Source: Brachypterus glaber (taxonomy: Eukaryota > Arthropoda > Insecta > Coleoptera > Kateretidae). Taken from it: DNA of 64,000 nucleotides. Location of the stretch: positions 30,470,774 to 30,534,773 of the forward strand of contig OY294049.1 in NCBI GenBank assembly GCA_958510825.1, written 5' to 3'. The notes under the pieces were generated by a model that was not told the origin of the DNA, ran no database searches, and worked only from the letters and a program-made list of their open reading frames with translations. Positions 22,037-33,799 of the stretch are shown here, piece by piece (positions within the stretch are counted from its first letter, which is position 1; each line of letters opens with the position of its first letter). The position numbers and the translations under genes were made by a program.

Positions 22037-23068
22037 ATAAATATAAATAAAAGAACCTGGCACACATATAGGAGGGTTCCTGGGCCTCAGTCAAACTGCC
22101 TCAAATTTTGATATTTTGTAATTTCGGGGGTAAACATTAAATTAGGAAAATTGCATTAAATGACCAGTTTCGGAGAAAACCGCTTTTAAAAATCTAATTT
22201 TATGACAGATTTTTTGACGTATATTAAGGTTATTTTTTACTTACGTAAATATTAACTTAATTAGCCGTTTTAAGTTTAATATACTCTATTAATTAAAGAA
22301 CAGACAAGATAAATATTACATAAAAGGCTTTATCATTTACTTACATGTGGTTCTACAAAAACTTTGTGAAAGCTCCACATGCTGCATTTTCCACGTGTTT
22401 GCTAATTATCTGCATGTTTTCTGTTAGATTTTTGCTTGACTATCTTGAAACATGGTTTGGTACATCGACAAATATTTTATAATTATATATTTTCTCAAAA
22501 CAATATCTGATGGTTGACAAATCTCTCATGATATTTTCATATGCCTAGCAACAACTTAATTTATTAGTGAACCCTTTATAGTAATATTTATTAAAAGTTG
22601 TTGCTAGGCACTCAATAATATATTTTACCTATGAAAATATGATATTTGTCAAGCCTTAGACATATTTTTGAAAAAGTCCAAACGAAAATCTAAAATATAT
22701 AATTATAAAATATTTGTCGATGTACCAAACCATGTTTCAATATAATCAAGCAAAAATCTAACAGAAAACATGCAGATAATTGATAAAGCCTTTTATGTAA
22801 TATTTATCTTGTCTGTTCTTTAATTAATAGAGTATATTAAACTTAAAACGGCTAATTAAGTTAATATTTACGTAAGTAAAAAATAACCTAACGTCAAAAA
22901 ATCTGTCATAAAATTAGATTTTTAAAAACTTTTTTCTCCGAAACTGGTCATTTAATTTGGCTGCAATTTTCCTAATTTAATGTTTACCCCCGAAATTACA
23001 AAATATCAAAATTTGAGGCAGTTTGACTGAGGCCCAGGAACCCCCCTATATGTGTGCCAGGTTCTTTA
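22037..23068. repeat. Large palindrome with arms of about 500 bp
   Basis: The left arm starts AAAGAACCTGGCACACATAT at about 22043 and the right arm ends with ATATGTGTGCCAGGTTCTTT at about 23066. Internal landmarks pair in mirror order: GCCTCAGTCAAACTGCCTC, GTAATTTCGGGGGTAAAC, TTTTATGACAGATTTTTTGA, ACATGGTTTGGTACATCG and GCCTAGCAACAACTT. The centre is near 22573 with almost no spacer. The right arm lacks about 75 bp around GTTTGCTAATTATC that the left arm has. Arms are slightly diverged. Confidence 0.88.
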
Positions 23069-24164
23069 ACATACACTGAAATTAATATAAAAACAATTGA
23101 AAATCGATTTTTTACTATAAAACCACATACCATTAAAGCATAGTACATGTTAAGGCAAACATGGCTTGCTCCCACAATAGATTTTTTTTTGAGGCACTAA
23201 ATCATAGTATTACGTGGCACTAAATCACAGTATCACGTGGCACTGTACGTGTTAACTGCTTTTCACTATTTTAACCTGTATTTTACAATATTTTGTCGAT
23301 TTTTGGTCTATATTTACGTTATTTACTTGTGACAGACCGCCATTTTCTTTTGACATTGGTGACTTTTGACACATCTGGTGACTACAAATATTTATATTGG
23401 CAATACTATCAAACGGTTTGTACGAAGTTTTTAAACATTGGCTTTCTTATTTACAAAATTTACACAAAGAACGTTTGATGACTGATATATGTTTGATACA
23501 AACAAGGTTATCAGGGTAATTGCAGATCAAAAACAAAAGTAGTAGAAAGCTTTTGTTTAAGCTAAATTTGTTGTTTGGGTCCATATTTGTATTTGTGTTT
23601 TGTATTTATTTTGTAGTTCGTTTGACAGAGACGTAGACCCTCAAATACGCTTAATGCTTGTGCTAGGGGCTCTACTAATTTTGATGAAAAAATTATATTT
23701 TTAACATTAATATAGATGAATAGTCACTTGCAAAACTGCCTATGTTACATCCCTATGAAAATTGGAATGGAATGGAATAATAGTATACTTGTATAAATCT
23801 ATAATTAAAATTGTTTTTTTTGTCATTCACTTTGTTGCAAAACAGAGTGAAAAATCTTCTACTTGCAAAACGTACCAAGTTACACAAGAGTACACTTGCA
23901 AACAGTGCTGTTAAAGTTACCCGTCACATATGTACGATAACTTGAGAACGCTAAGTTAGAGACTTGAAATTTGGCATACAGTTAACAAAAGTTATCGCTC
24001 GGGATTTTTTTTGGTGAACATTAAGGGCAAATAGGGAAAAATATATTTTTTTATGTATTAACAAAAATTTGAAAATTGCTATATAGGGGTTTTTGACGTT
24101 GCTGAAATTGAATCGAATAATAATTTTTTTTAACTACCCCCACGGGGGGGGGGGAGGATAAATA
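22574..24164. repeat. Unit copy 1 of the 22.5-29.3 kb repeat block
   Basis: After the palindrome arm it continues through GGCTTGCTCCCACAATAG, two GTGGCACTAAATCA-type words, CACTGTACGTG and GATCAAAAACAAAAGTAG to a GGGGGGGGGG run at 24143-24153. It then breaks and restarts at 24165. The short frame at 23293-23478 (TTG start) is identical in all three unit copies, but that follows from duplication; no known domain is seen. Conservation of an open frame in near-identical copies is not evidence of a gene. Confidence 0.8.
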
Positions 24165-26941
24165 TGGTTTGGTACATCGACAAATATTTTATAATTATAT
24201 ATTTTCTCAAAACAATATCTGATGGTTGACAAATCTCTCATGATATTTTCATATGCCTAGCAACAACTTAATTTATTAGTGAACCCTTTATAGTAATATT
24301 TATTAAAAGTTGTTGCTAGGCACTCAATAATATATTTTACCTATGAAAATATGATATTTGTCAAGCCTTAGACATATTTTTGAAAAAGTCCAAACGAAAA
24401 CCTAAAATATATAATTATAAAATATTTGTCGATGTACCAAACCATGTTTCAATATAATCAAGCAAAAATCTAACAGAAAACATGCAGATAATTAGCAAAC
24501 ACGTAGAAAATGCAGCATGTGGAGCTTTCACAAAGTTTTTGTAGAACCACATGTAAGTAAATGATAAAGCCTTTTATGTAATATTTATCTTGTCTGTTCT
24601 TTAATTAATAGAGTATAATAAACTTAAAACGGCTAATTAAGTTAATATTTACGTAAGTAAAAAATAACCTAACGTCAAAAAATCTGTCATAAAATTAGAT
24701 TTTTAAAAACTTTTTTCTCCGAAACTGGTCATTTAATTTGGCTGCAATTTTCCTAATTTAATGTTTACCCCCGAAATTACAAAATATCAAAATTTGAGGC
24801 AGTTTGACTGAGGCCCAGGAACCCCCCTATATGTGTGCCAGGTTCTTTAACATACACTGAAATTAATATAAAAACAATTGAAAATCGATTTTTTACTATA
24901 AAACCACATACCATTAAAGCATAGTACATGTTAAGGCAAACATGGCTTGCTCCCACAATAGATTTTTTTTTGAGGCACTAAATCATAGTATTACGTGGCA
25001 CTAAATCACAGTATCACGTGGCACTGTACGTGTTAACTGCTTTTCACTATTTTAACCTGTATTTTACAATATTTTGTCGATTTTTGGTCTATATTTACGT
25101 TATTTACTTGTGACAGACCGCCATTTTCTTTTGACATTGGTGACTTTTGACACATCTGGTGACTACAAATATTTATATTGGCAATACTATCAAACGGTTT
25201 GTACGAAGTTTTTAAACATTGGCTTTCTTATTTACAAAATTTACACAAAGAACGTTTGATGACTGATATATGTTTGATACAAACAAGGTTATCAGGGTAA
25301 TTGCAGATCAAAAACAAAAGTAGTAGAAAGCTTTTGTTTAAGCTAAATTTGTTGCTTGGGTCCATATTTGTATTTGTGTTTTGTATTTATTTTGTAGTTC
25401 GTTTGACAGAGACGTAGACCCTCAAATACGCTTAAGGGGTCTACCCTCTTTAGACGGGCAAAGATAAGGCTATTTTCGTTTGGACTTTTTTTTATGATAT
25501 GCGCTATAGCCATTTACTTACTGAATCTAAAACTATTTTTTTTTTTCAGATCATCCATTCCAGATATTTCATCAACAGCGCACACTCATCTTTTTTTTGG
25601 ACCAGTCTTCTCCCTCATTTTTATGTATAAAAACTGATTAAAATAAATATAAAAAAAATTTTCTTGTGTAATCAAATAGTGTATTTTTTAGGCCTAACAC
25701 TTTTTATGTCCATATTTATGACGTATACCGGTCAAAAAAATTCGTGAAAATAGCCTTATCTTTGCCCGTCTAAAGAGGGTAGACCCCTTAATGCTTGTGC
25801 TAGGGGCTCTACTAATTTTGATGAAAAAATTATATTTTTAACATTAATATAGATGAGTAGTCACTTGCAAAACTGCCTATGTTACATCCCTATGAAAATT
25901 GGAATGGAATGGAATAATAGTATACTGTATAAATCTATAATTAAAATTGTTTTTTTATCATTCACTTATATAGGGGTTTTTGACGTTGCTGAAATTGAAT
26001 CGAATAATAATTTTTTTTAACTACCCCCACGGGGGGGGGAGGATAAATATTTTTAAATATTTTCAATATTTTGGGTTTTTGGGGTCGACGAATATTAATC
26101 TGATAATAAATTTGATCTAATTAAAAGCAGGGGTAGTTTTAGTGAAAATTGGTATATTGGGGTTGCTGAAAATGAATCTGATAGAAGATTCAGTTTTAGC
26201 GACTTTAAAAACCCATATAACAAATTTTCACAAAAGCTACCCTCAGGAGGTGGTTAGATTTTTTAATCGTTTCAGTTTTAGCTATAAAAACCCCTATATA
26301 TAATTTTGACGAAAACTACCCCTAGAATTTTTTTATTGTAAGATTCAGTTTTAGCAACTTTAAAACTGTAAACCAATTTTCAAGAAAATACTGTAGTTTT
26401 AAAAATAATTATCCCCCACCCCCGGGATTTTGGACATTTTGGATTTTTTTTTTAATTATTAGATTTACTTTCGAAACTCCCCATATACTAGTTTTGACGA
26501 AAATATTGAAAACGTTTAAAAATATTTACCCAAAACAAAAAAATTATATTATAACCTATAGACAAATTTTCACGAAAATATTGTAAACATTTAAAAATCA
26601 TCACCCCACCCCCTAGGGGTGGTTAGAAATATTGTATAGTTTTTGGAGAAATATTGTTTTCTCCTTACCCCACCCTAATGTTTACCAAAAACCAGCCCGA
26701 GCGAGAACTTTTTGTAATATCTGTATGTTAAATTTCGTCTAGGTTAAAGCGTTTTTGTTATCGTGCTTACAAGATTTCCCGGACAGACCGAGTGACATTT
26801 TTTTTTGCTTGAAATGGATTAAAACGCAAAAATAAGCAAAAAACAAGTTGAAATTTTTTGCACAAATACACCTACAAAAGTGTCTTTGTTAAAGACCCCT
26901 GGAAAACTGCCCAAGTTTTTTTACGTTTTTTTTTTAAATAA
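24165..26941. repeat. Unit copy 2, interrupted by a piggyBac-type MITE
   Basis: Starts at ATGGTTTGGTACATCG and repeats copy 1. It adds the MITE at 25436-25787 and lacks about 215 bp present in copies 1 and 3 between TCATTCACTT and TATAGGGG. It then continues into a 0.9-kb tail of degenerate approximately 90-bp subrepeats (CTACCCCYAG / CACCCCCGGG boxes) ending near 26941. Confidence 0.85.
25436..25787. mobile_element. piggyBac-type MITE, 352 bp, TTAA target duplication
   Basis: Perfect 42-bp terminal inverted repeats at 25436-25477 and 25746-25787, starting GGGGTCTACCCTCTTTAGAC. The element is flanked by TTAA at 25432-25435 and 25788-25791. The paralogous sites at about 23648 and 27899 read GCTTAATGCTTGTGC without insert, so the empty site is directly visible. 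TTAA duplication is the hallmark of piggyBac transposases, although the GGGG start is not the commonest end. No transposase frame is present; it would be mobilised in trans. Confidence 0.92.
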
Positions 26942-29274
26942 ACAGAAAACATGCAGATAATTAGCAAACACGTAGAAAATGCAGCATGTGGAGCTTTCAC
27001 AAAGTTTTTTGTAGAACCACATGTAAGTAAATGATAAAGCCTTTTATGTAATATTTATCTTGTCTGTTCTTTAATTAATAGAGTATAATAAACTTAAAAC
27101 GGCTAATTAAGTTAATATTTACGTAAGTAAAAAATAACCTTACGTCAAAAAATCTGTCATAAAATTAGATTTTTAAAAACTTTTTTCTCCGAAACTGGTC
27201 ATTTAATTTGGCTGCAATTTTCCTAATTTAATGTTTACCCCCGAAATTACAAAATATCAAAATTTGAGGCAGTTTGACTGAGGCCCAGGAACCCCCCTAT
27301 ATGTGTGCCAGGTTCTTTAACATACACTGAAATTAATATAAAAACAATTGAAAATCGATTTTTTACTATAAAACCACATACCATTAAAGCATAGTACATG
27401 TTAAGGCAAACATGGCTTGCTCCCACAATAGATTTTTTTTTGAGGCACTAAATCATAGTATTACGTGGCACTAAATCACAGTATCACGTGGCACTGTACG
27501 TGTTAACTGCTTTTCACTATTTTAACCTGTATTTTACAATATTTTGTCGATTTTTGGTCTATATTTACGTTATTTACTTGTGACAGACCGCCATTTTCTT
27601 TTGACATTGGTGACTTTTGACACATCTGGTGACTACAAATATTTATATTGGCAATACTATCAAACGGTTTGTACGAAGTTTTTAAACATTGGCTTTCTTA
27701 TTTACAAAATTTACACAAAGAACGTTTGATGACTGATATATGTTTGATACAAACAAGGTTATCAGGGTAATTGCAGATCAAAAACAAAAGTAGTAGAAAG
27801 CTTTTGTTTAAGCTAAATTTGTTGCTTGGGTCCATATTTGTATTTGTGTTTTGTATTTATTTTGTAGTTCGTTTGACAGAGACGTAGACCCTCAAATAGG
27901 CTTAATGCTTGTGCTAGGGGCTCTACTAATTTTGATGAAAAAATTATATTTTTAACATTAATATAGATGAGTAGTCACTTGCAAAACTGCCTATGTTACA
28001 TCCCTATGAAAATTGGAATGGAATGGAATAATAGTATACTTGTATAAATCTATAATTAAAATTGTTTTTTTATCATTCACTTTGTTGCAAAACAGAGTGA
28101 AAAATCTTCTACTTGCAAAACGTACCAAGTTACACAAGAGTACACTTGCAAACAGTGCTGTTAAAATTAGCCGTCACATATGTACGATACAGTTAACAAA
28201 ACTTATCGCTCGGGATTTTTTTTGGTGAACATTAAGGGCAAATGGGGAAAAATGTATTTTTTTATGTATTAACAAAAATTTGAAAATTGCTATATAGGGG
28301 TTTTTGACGTTGCTGAAATTGAATCGAATAATAATTTTTTTTAACTACCCCCACGGGGGGGGGGGAGGATAAATATTTTTAAATATTTTCAATATTTTGG
28401 GTTTTTGGGGTCGACGAATATTAATCTGATAATAAATTTGATCTAATTAAAAGCAGGGGTAGTTTTAGTGAAAATTGGTATATTGGGGTTGCTGAAAGTG
28501 AATCTGATAGAAGATTCAGTTTTAGCGACTTTAAAAACCCATATAACAAATTTTCACAAAAGCTACCCTCAGGAGGTGGTTAGATTTTTTAATCGTTTCA
28601 GTTTTAGCTATAAAAACCCCTATATATAATTTTGACGAAAACTACCCCTAGAATTTTTTTATTGTAAGATTCAGTTTTAGCAACTTTAAAACTGTAAACC
28701 AATTTTCAAGAAAATACTGTAGTTTTAAAAATAATTATCCCCCACCCCCGGGATTTTGGACATTTTGGATTTTTTTTTTAATTATTAGATTTACTTTCGA
28801 AACTCCCCATATACTAGTTTTGACGAAAATATTGAAAACGTTTAAAAATATTTACCCAAAACAAAAAAATTATATTATAACCTATAGACAAATTTTCACG
28901 AAAATATTGTAAACATTTAAAAATCATCACCCCACCCCCTAGGGGTGGTTAGAAATATTGTATAGTTTTTGGAGAAATATTGTTTTCTCCTTACCCCACC
29001 CTAATGTTTACCAAAAACCAGCCCGAGCGAGAACTTTTTGTAATATCTGTATGTTAAATTTCGTCTAGGTTAAAGCGTTTTTGTTATCGTGCTTACAAGA
29101 TTTCCCGGACAGACCGAGTGACATTTTTTTTTGCTTGAAATGGATTAAAACGCAAAAATAAGCAAAAAACAAGTTGAAATTTTTTGCACAAATACACCTA
29201 CAAAAGTGTCTTTGTTAAAGACCCCTGGAAAACTGCCCAAGTTTTTTTACGTTTTTTTTTTTAAATAAATAACA
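26942..29274. repeat. Unit copy 3
   Basis: Empty of the MITE, contains the segment deleted from copy 2 (about 28075-28290), and ends with the same degenerate CACCCC-rich subrepeat tail. The + frame at 28013-28228 covers a stretch missing in copy 2 and disrupted in copy 1, so it is not a gene. Confidence 0.85.
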
Positions 29275-30064
29275 CAAGTATTAAAATATTTATTTAAGTT
29301 CCTAATATCACAAATTCACATTGCTACCAGCTTTACTCTTAATATGAGAAACTTTCTTTTCCAAATTTTGTTTTATAGACAGTTTTGCAAGTGAACTGAT
29401 ATTTACAAAAAAAAATATATTGGTATATTTTTTTTTTCAGCTATTAATGTCACAAATCGCGTAATTTATGTTAGGTGAATAAAGTTGTATATTTACCCTT
29501 ATGTGGAAAGCAAATTATATTGTGGTTTGGACCATTTAAGTTTAATGACATTCCTAAATTGTAGACTGTACCTAAAAATTACAATTATATTATTATTCAA
29601 ATAAGTTTCCAAAACGAGAAACTAAAACGAAACAAAATAATCAAAACTCTTTAAAACTCTTAGAATCTTTAAGACTTTTTATTAGGTTATGAGTAAATGT
29701 ATTTGCTCGTAAAAAATCCTACGTTGAGCGAAGAAACCCATTTAACCCACCCTCCGGGGTCATAATTGACTACTTCTTTATTTTTCTTTAATGCAATATT
29801 AATTCAAAAAACTTTTATATACTTTCTATGTATGCAAACAAACAAATTTAATTCAGCATAATACAGCTGAAAAATCCAAGGACAAAAACACACAAAAACA
29901 AAAAAAAAAGAATTATTTTTTATTTTATTTTTTTTTATGCATATCAAATAATAAAAAACACAATTAAATCGAAAAATTACCATTAGTTTAGTCTCGGGAG
30001 GGTAACTTTTTATTTAATTTTTTTTTAGTTAGCTACATTCAAATAGGTTTGACCTTTTTTTTGG
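29275..30064. other. AT-rich non-coding DNA
   Basis: Contains a CCCACCCTCCGGGG patch near 29745 resembling the preceding CACCCC-rich subrepeats, otherwise nothing recognised. Confidence 0.4.
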
Positions 30065-30610
30065 TTTTTTATTTATGTCCACCCCCAAAATTAAGATTAA
30101 TCTTTATTCGATAAAAACGAAACTGGTACATTTTTTAGGCCTAAGTTCTATATAAAACCATTGTTTTTTTACTTTTTATTTCTTCGTTTCATTCGTTTTA
30201 TCCTATAAAAAACGAGATACACATAATTTACCTTACTTACTTTCTTAAGTACCCAAATTATAAATTTGGCATAAGAAAAATAGCGGAAATATACTCTACA
30301 AATAAAGTTACCTTTGACTAAAAATTGGACGGACAAAAAAAAAGTTTAATTAGTCTGTTATTTGACAAATCAAGTAAAAAAGGTAAATCTCGTTATCTCG
30401 TTAAATACTATAAAAACAAAATCTAAAAAAAAATAATAAAAAAACAATATAGAATTTTCGCCTAAATTAAAAAATGTAAAACCGGAAGTGAAACAAAAAT
30501 AATAATAAATCCGCTTTCATAACTAACCAATATAAAATTATGATTCACCAAAGTTTCGTTTTTATCCAATGAAGATTAATCTTAATTTTGGGGGTGGACA
30601 TAAATAAAAC
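30065..30610. mobile_element. MITE with about 60-bp terminal inverted repeats
   Basis: TTTATTTATGTCCACCCCCA at about 30069, running on through AAATTAAGATTAATCTT and GATAAAAACGAAACT to about 30126, is mirrored at about 30551-30607 with two or three differences. Each TIR contains the palindrome AAGATTAATCTT. Flanking sequence on the right (AAAATATCGTAAAAAATTAA, then CACCCCCTCACCCGCGGGGG) matches the CACCCC subrepeat type, so the MITE sits in that repeat. Target duplication not certain; class not assigned. Confidence 0.7.
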
Positions 30611-30986
30611 CCAGTTTGGACTTTTTAAGAAAATATCGTAAAAAATTAAAAAATAATCACCCCCTCACCCGCGGGGGTGGAGAAATTTTTTATCTATTCA
30701 ACCCCTTCAAATTTTTGTGAACAAATATTGTATTTTTCTGCATTCGACAAAATTTAGCCATTATCGGGATACAGACAAGTTGACACTTTAAGCCAGGTAC
30801 TTGTGTTACTTGGATGTTGATTGACAACAATTAAATGAACCCTTACGAATCCTGAATAGAAAAAAAGTGCGGTTTTAGAGGTAATTTAGGAACATACTAT
30901 TTTTTTTTTGATAATCTTGTTATTTGAGTAATTCCACGTCAACTAGCCCCGATCCAAAACTCATCGATTTTGTTAAAATTTTGCAT

Positions 30987-31050
30987 GTCCCCATAAGTGT
31001 TGGCGTTTTGCAAAAAAAGTCCCCATAAGTGTTGGCGTTTTACAAAAAAA
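30987..31050. repeat. 32-bp direct tandem duplication
   Basis: GTCCCCATAAGTGTTGGCGT, then TTTGCAAAAAAA, occurs at 30987-31018 and again at 31019-31050 with one change. A related ATTTTGCATATGGCCATAAA segment lies at about 31479-31498. Confidence 0.85.
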
Positions 31051-31770
31051 TCGTTGGTTGCCGAAAGAACGGAAAGAAATAGAAATACAAAATATGTAAT
31101 ATAGGTACTATTTCTTTCCATAAATATTTTCACTAACCATTTTCCATTACGTGCGGATGGGAAGTATGATTTACTATCGAAACATATTCACTGACGTCTA
31201 CTCTACTCTCCGTACTTAAATTCTCCTGATTTATTTTATGAATTAATGTGCTTTCGTTAAAAGCATATAACTCATCTCCGAATGGATACAGCGAAATCAT
31301 TGAATTATCGGATTGCTCTTGCGTTGGATTGAAAACAGCAGCTATTCTAAAATAATAAATAATTCATTCTTTTTAATAGGAAATTATATAAATGACAAAA
31401 ATATATTTTATCCAACACCATAGTGGAGCTTTCTTTTTCAAAACGCAGGTCACGAATTTCATCTCCGATTTGGCTCAAATTTTGCATATGGCCATAAAAT
31501 AAGGTTAGATTCGCCATTACCAGGATTTTTCTCAAAAATGCCTGGTCGTAGGATATTAGAGTGGGCTATTTTTTGAAAATTTTAAAAACCAGAAAACACG
31601 ATTCACTAAAACTCAAATAAAAGATAGAAATTTCATTTAAACGGCGTTTGAAAGAGCATTTAAATGTAATAGAAAAAAAGTATAGAAATATATATATATA
31701 TATATTGAAAAATCATTCTGCTTATACCAAGATGGCGGACCATACAACATAACCTACAAATTATAAAAAA
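31050..31770. other. Non-coding DNA between repeats
   Basis: Includes an AAGATGGCGGACC word at 31730 related to the 6.1-6.8 kb foldback family and a short TA run near 31690. No supported gene. Confidence 0.4.
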
Positions 31771-31774
31771 CGCT

Positions 31775-32330
31775 ATTCCCAAAATACCCCATCTTCGATT
31801 TTTTTTTTATTTTGTGGCTATTTACATGTATATAGTGGGAGTATATGCCTACAAAATATTGCGAACGGCCCGACCCATTTGTGGGATATATGGTCAAAAA
31901 TGTGTAAAATTTGTTCAAAATTTTGCACTTTTCAAGGTTTCTAAATAATATTTAGTGATTTTCCCAAAATACCCGCTCATATTTTTTTTATTACTTGTAT
32001 ATAGTGCGAGTATATGCCCATAAAATATTGTAAACGGCCCTGTCCATTTGTAGGAGATATGGTCAAAAATATTTAAAATGGCCAAAATTCCGCATTTTTC
32101 AAGGTTTCTAAATTATATTTGGTGATTATTCCTATCTTCGTTTTCATTTTATCATAAAAATTTTATGGCTATTTATTCTAATATAATGTTATAAAAAGCC
32201 CATAAAATATTGCGAACATTCGTCCATTTGTCGAAGCTATAGTCAAAAATATTTATAAATTGGGCGAAATTTTGCATTTTTATGTGATTTATGTGATTTT
32301 CCTTCAGTGATTTTTTAAAATTATTATATT
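31775..32330. repeat. Tandem repeat, three units of about 170-190 bp
   Basis: Each unit runs CCCAAAATACCC, TATATAGTGNGAGTATATGC, AAAATATTG, GAACGGCCC, CCATTTGT, then ATATGGTCAAAAAT, GCATTTTTCAAGGTTTCTAA and TTTRGTGATT. Starts are near 31775, 31963 and 32130; the third unit is the most diverged. Confidence 0.8.
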
Positions 32331-32394
32331 TTTTTAGTTTACCGAGTAAATTTTCATATAAACGGTGTATTTGAAATAAGCTCCGAAATTTTAA

Positions 32395-32530
32395 GGGGTG
32401 TTCGGAAAGTATGAAAAAAAGGAATAGGAGTAAACATACCTATGTATGCCTAAAAATGCGTAGTAAGAGCTGCCAAGTGGCTAAAAATTCGTTTTTTATT
32501 TAATAAGAACCCCCTTGAGACAGCAACGAG
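32395..32530. repeat. Dispersed repeat fragment related to 3735-3795
   Basis: AAGTGGCTAAAAATTCGTTT, TTTATTTAATAA and AACCC words match the loop of the foldback at 3691-3837. It may be half of such a foldback, the other half being lost beyond the gap. Confidence 0.45.
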
Positions 32531-32580
32531 GTTTTGCAATTAAACTAATCTTGATAAGGCCCATCGTCGTATCTTAATTT

Positions 32581-32780
32581 NNNNNNNNNNNNNNNNNNNN
32601 NNNNNNNNNNNNNNNNNNNNNNNNNNNNNNNNNNNNNNNNNNNNNNNNNNNNNNNNNNNNNNNNNNNNNNNNNNNNNNNNNNNNNNNNNNNNNNNNNNNN
32701 NNNNNNNNNNNNNNNNNNNNNNNNNNNNNNNNNNNNNNNNNNNNNNNNNNNNNNNNNNNNNNNNNNNNNNNNNNNNNNNN
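32581..32780. other. Assembly gap (200 N)
   Basis: Exactly 200 N, a conventional placeholder length, so the true distance is unknown. Frames reported across it are meaningless. It lies at the edge of a long direct repeat, a likely cause of the assembly break. Confidence 0.98.
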
Positions 32781-32789
32781 AACCAATAT

Positions 32790-33360
32790 ATTAATAGCAT
32801 CCATCCCTATCCAAAAAATTTAAAGGTACACAACCTGGATTTACACTAGTATAGTCAATTCAAACAATAACTATTTTTGGGGGATTATTAGGGTAGGTTT
32901 ATTATAATCCCCCCCAATGTTCCCGGGGCAACTTAAAACATGACATGTGAACCGGGCACTTTATTGGTTATTTTTGTTCCAAATGTAAAATGTAGCATAG
33001 AGTATAAAATCGATTTATGTTGAAGGAAAAATTAAATTATTACCATCAAATATAATTTTTCTCGGGTGCCCCCTGGTTGTGTTTTTCTAGTGTAATAGAA
33101 ATGTGAAATTTAACATGGATATGAAGTACTCCATATCCATGAGTTTAATGTTTAATCAATGTAAATTAAACAAATATAACATTTATATAAAGTTGGCGCT
33201 AAAATTATTATCGGATCTCCGTAATATACGGAGTCAAAATATATTATACGGAGTCAAAATATTATATACGGAGTCAAAATAATATATACGGAGTCAAAAT
33301 ATAATATACGGAGTCAAAATAAAAATAAAAAATATATATCGTCGATTCAAAGGCAATTGG
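32790..33360 (-). repeat. Downstream copy of the non-LTR element's 5' region
   Basis: Matches 37495-38490 in the same orientation: ATTTACACTAGTATAGTCAA, GGGTAGGTTTATTATAAT, CACTTTATTGGTTATTTT, TGTAAAATGTAGCATAGA, ACCATCAAATATAATTT and CCCCCTGGTTGTGT, then a CGGAGTCAAAATAT array. Read on the minus strand, it follows the 3' end of the retrotransposon and would lead into a second ORF1, but the gap intervenes. It lacks the ~390-bp insertion found in the upstream copy. Confidence 0.8.
33222..33320. repeat. Minisatellite TATACGGAGTCAAAATAT
   Basis: Five units of about 20 bp. The array is preceded by CTCCGTA, which can pair with the first TACGGAG. Confidence 0.9.
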
Positions 33361-33453
33361 AAAATTAATGGTTTTAAACATTAGGTATAAAAAAACAAGG
33401 CATTATTTATATATTTAAAGTATTGTATGTAAAATGAAAAATACTATACTTAC

Positions 33454-33481
33454 CTGTCGTTTTAGATGCTGAATTACTCAT
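33454..33481 (-). CDS. Possible short first exon with strong donor
   Basis: On the minus strand an ATG opens nine codons (MSNSASKTT) and ends at ACGACAG followed by GTAAGTATAG, a near-consensus 5' splice site at 33453-33448. It lies just downstream of the non-LTR element's last frame and upstream (minus strand) of the 5'-region copy. It could be the start of a host gene disrupted by the insertion, or part of the element's 3' region, or chance; a 28-nt exon cannot be judged from sequence alone. Confidence 0.2.
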
Positions 33482-33799
33482 TTTATATCAAAAATAAAGC
33501 ACTGCACTTGTTCACTCTTTAAAGGCATGGCGAATAAAGAACCATATAACCAAGATTACTAATCCCCACATAAATAAATAAATAAATAATAAATAAATAA
33601 TTCCATTTATTTCCAGAAAATAATCAAATTTTACACACAGAGTCCAAAACACATTTAAGGAAATTTTGTCAAAAATATAAATATTGCAAATTTTCTCAGA
33701 AATTGCAAATAGATAAAATATTGCAGATATACAGATAGTATATTGCAGACATACATAAAATAAACATATACATTCAATTAAAAATAAACGTGATTTTTT

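Larger units (their letters stand above)
24474..29274. repeat. Direct tandem duplication, unit about 2.3-2.5 kb
   Basis: 24474-26941 and 26942-29274 start with the same ACAGAAAACATGCAGATAAT and end with the same T-run plus AAATAA. They differ by a 352-bp MITE (first copy only), a ~215-bp deletion (first copy only) and scattered single bases. The palindrome arm end defines the left edge of the unit. Confidence 0.85.

Noticed and set aside
23293..23478. The same 61-codon frame present three times (23293, 25074, 27544)
   Set aside because: Identity is explained by segmental duplication of the whole region; the frame starts at TTG, has no known domain and neighbouring non-coding DNA is equally conserved.
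32540..32804. Two minus-strand frames across the gap
   Set aside because: They consist almost wholly of N; no sequence supports them.
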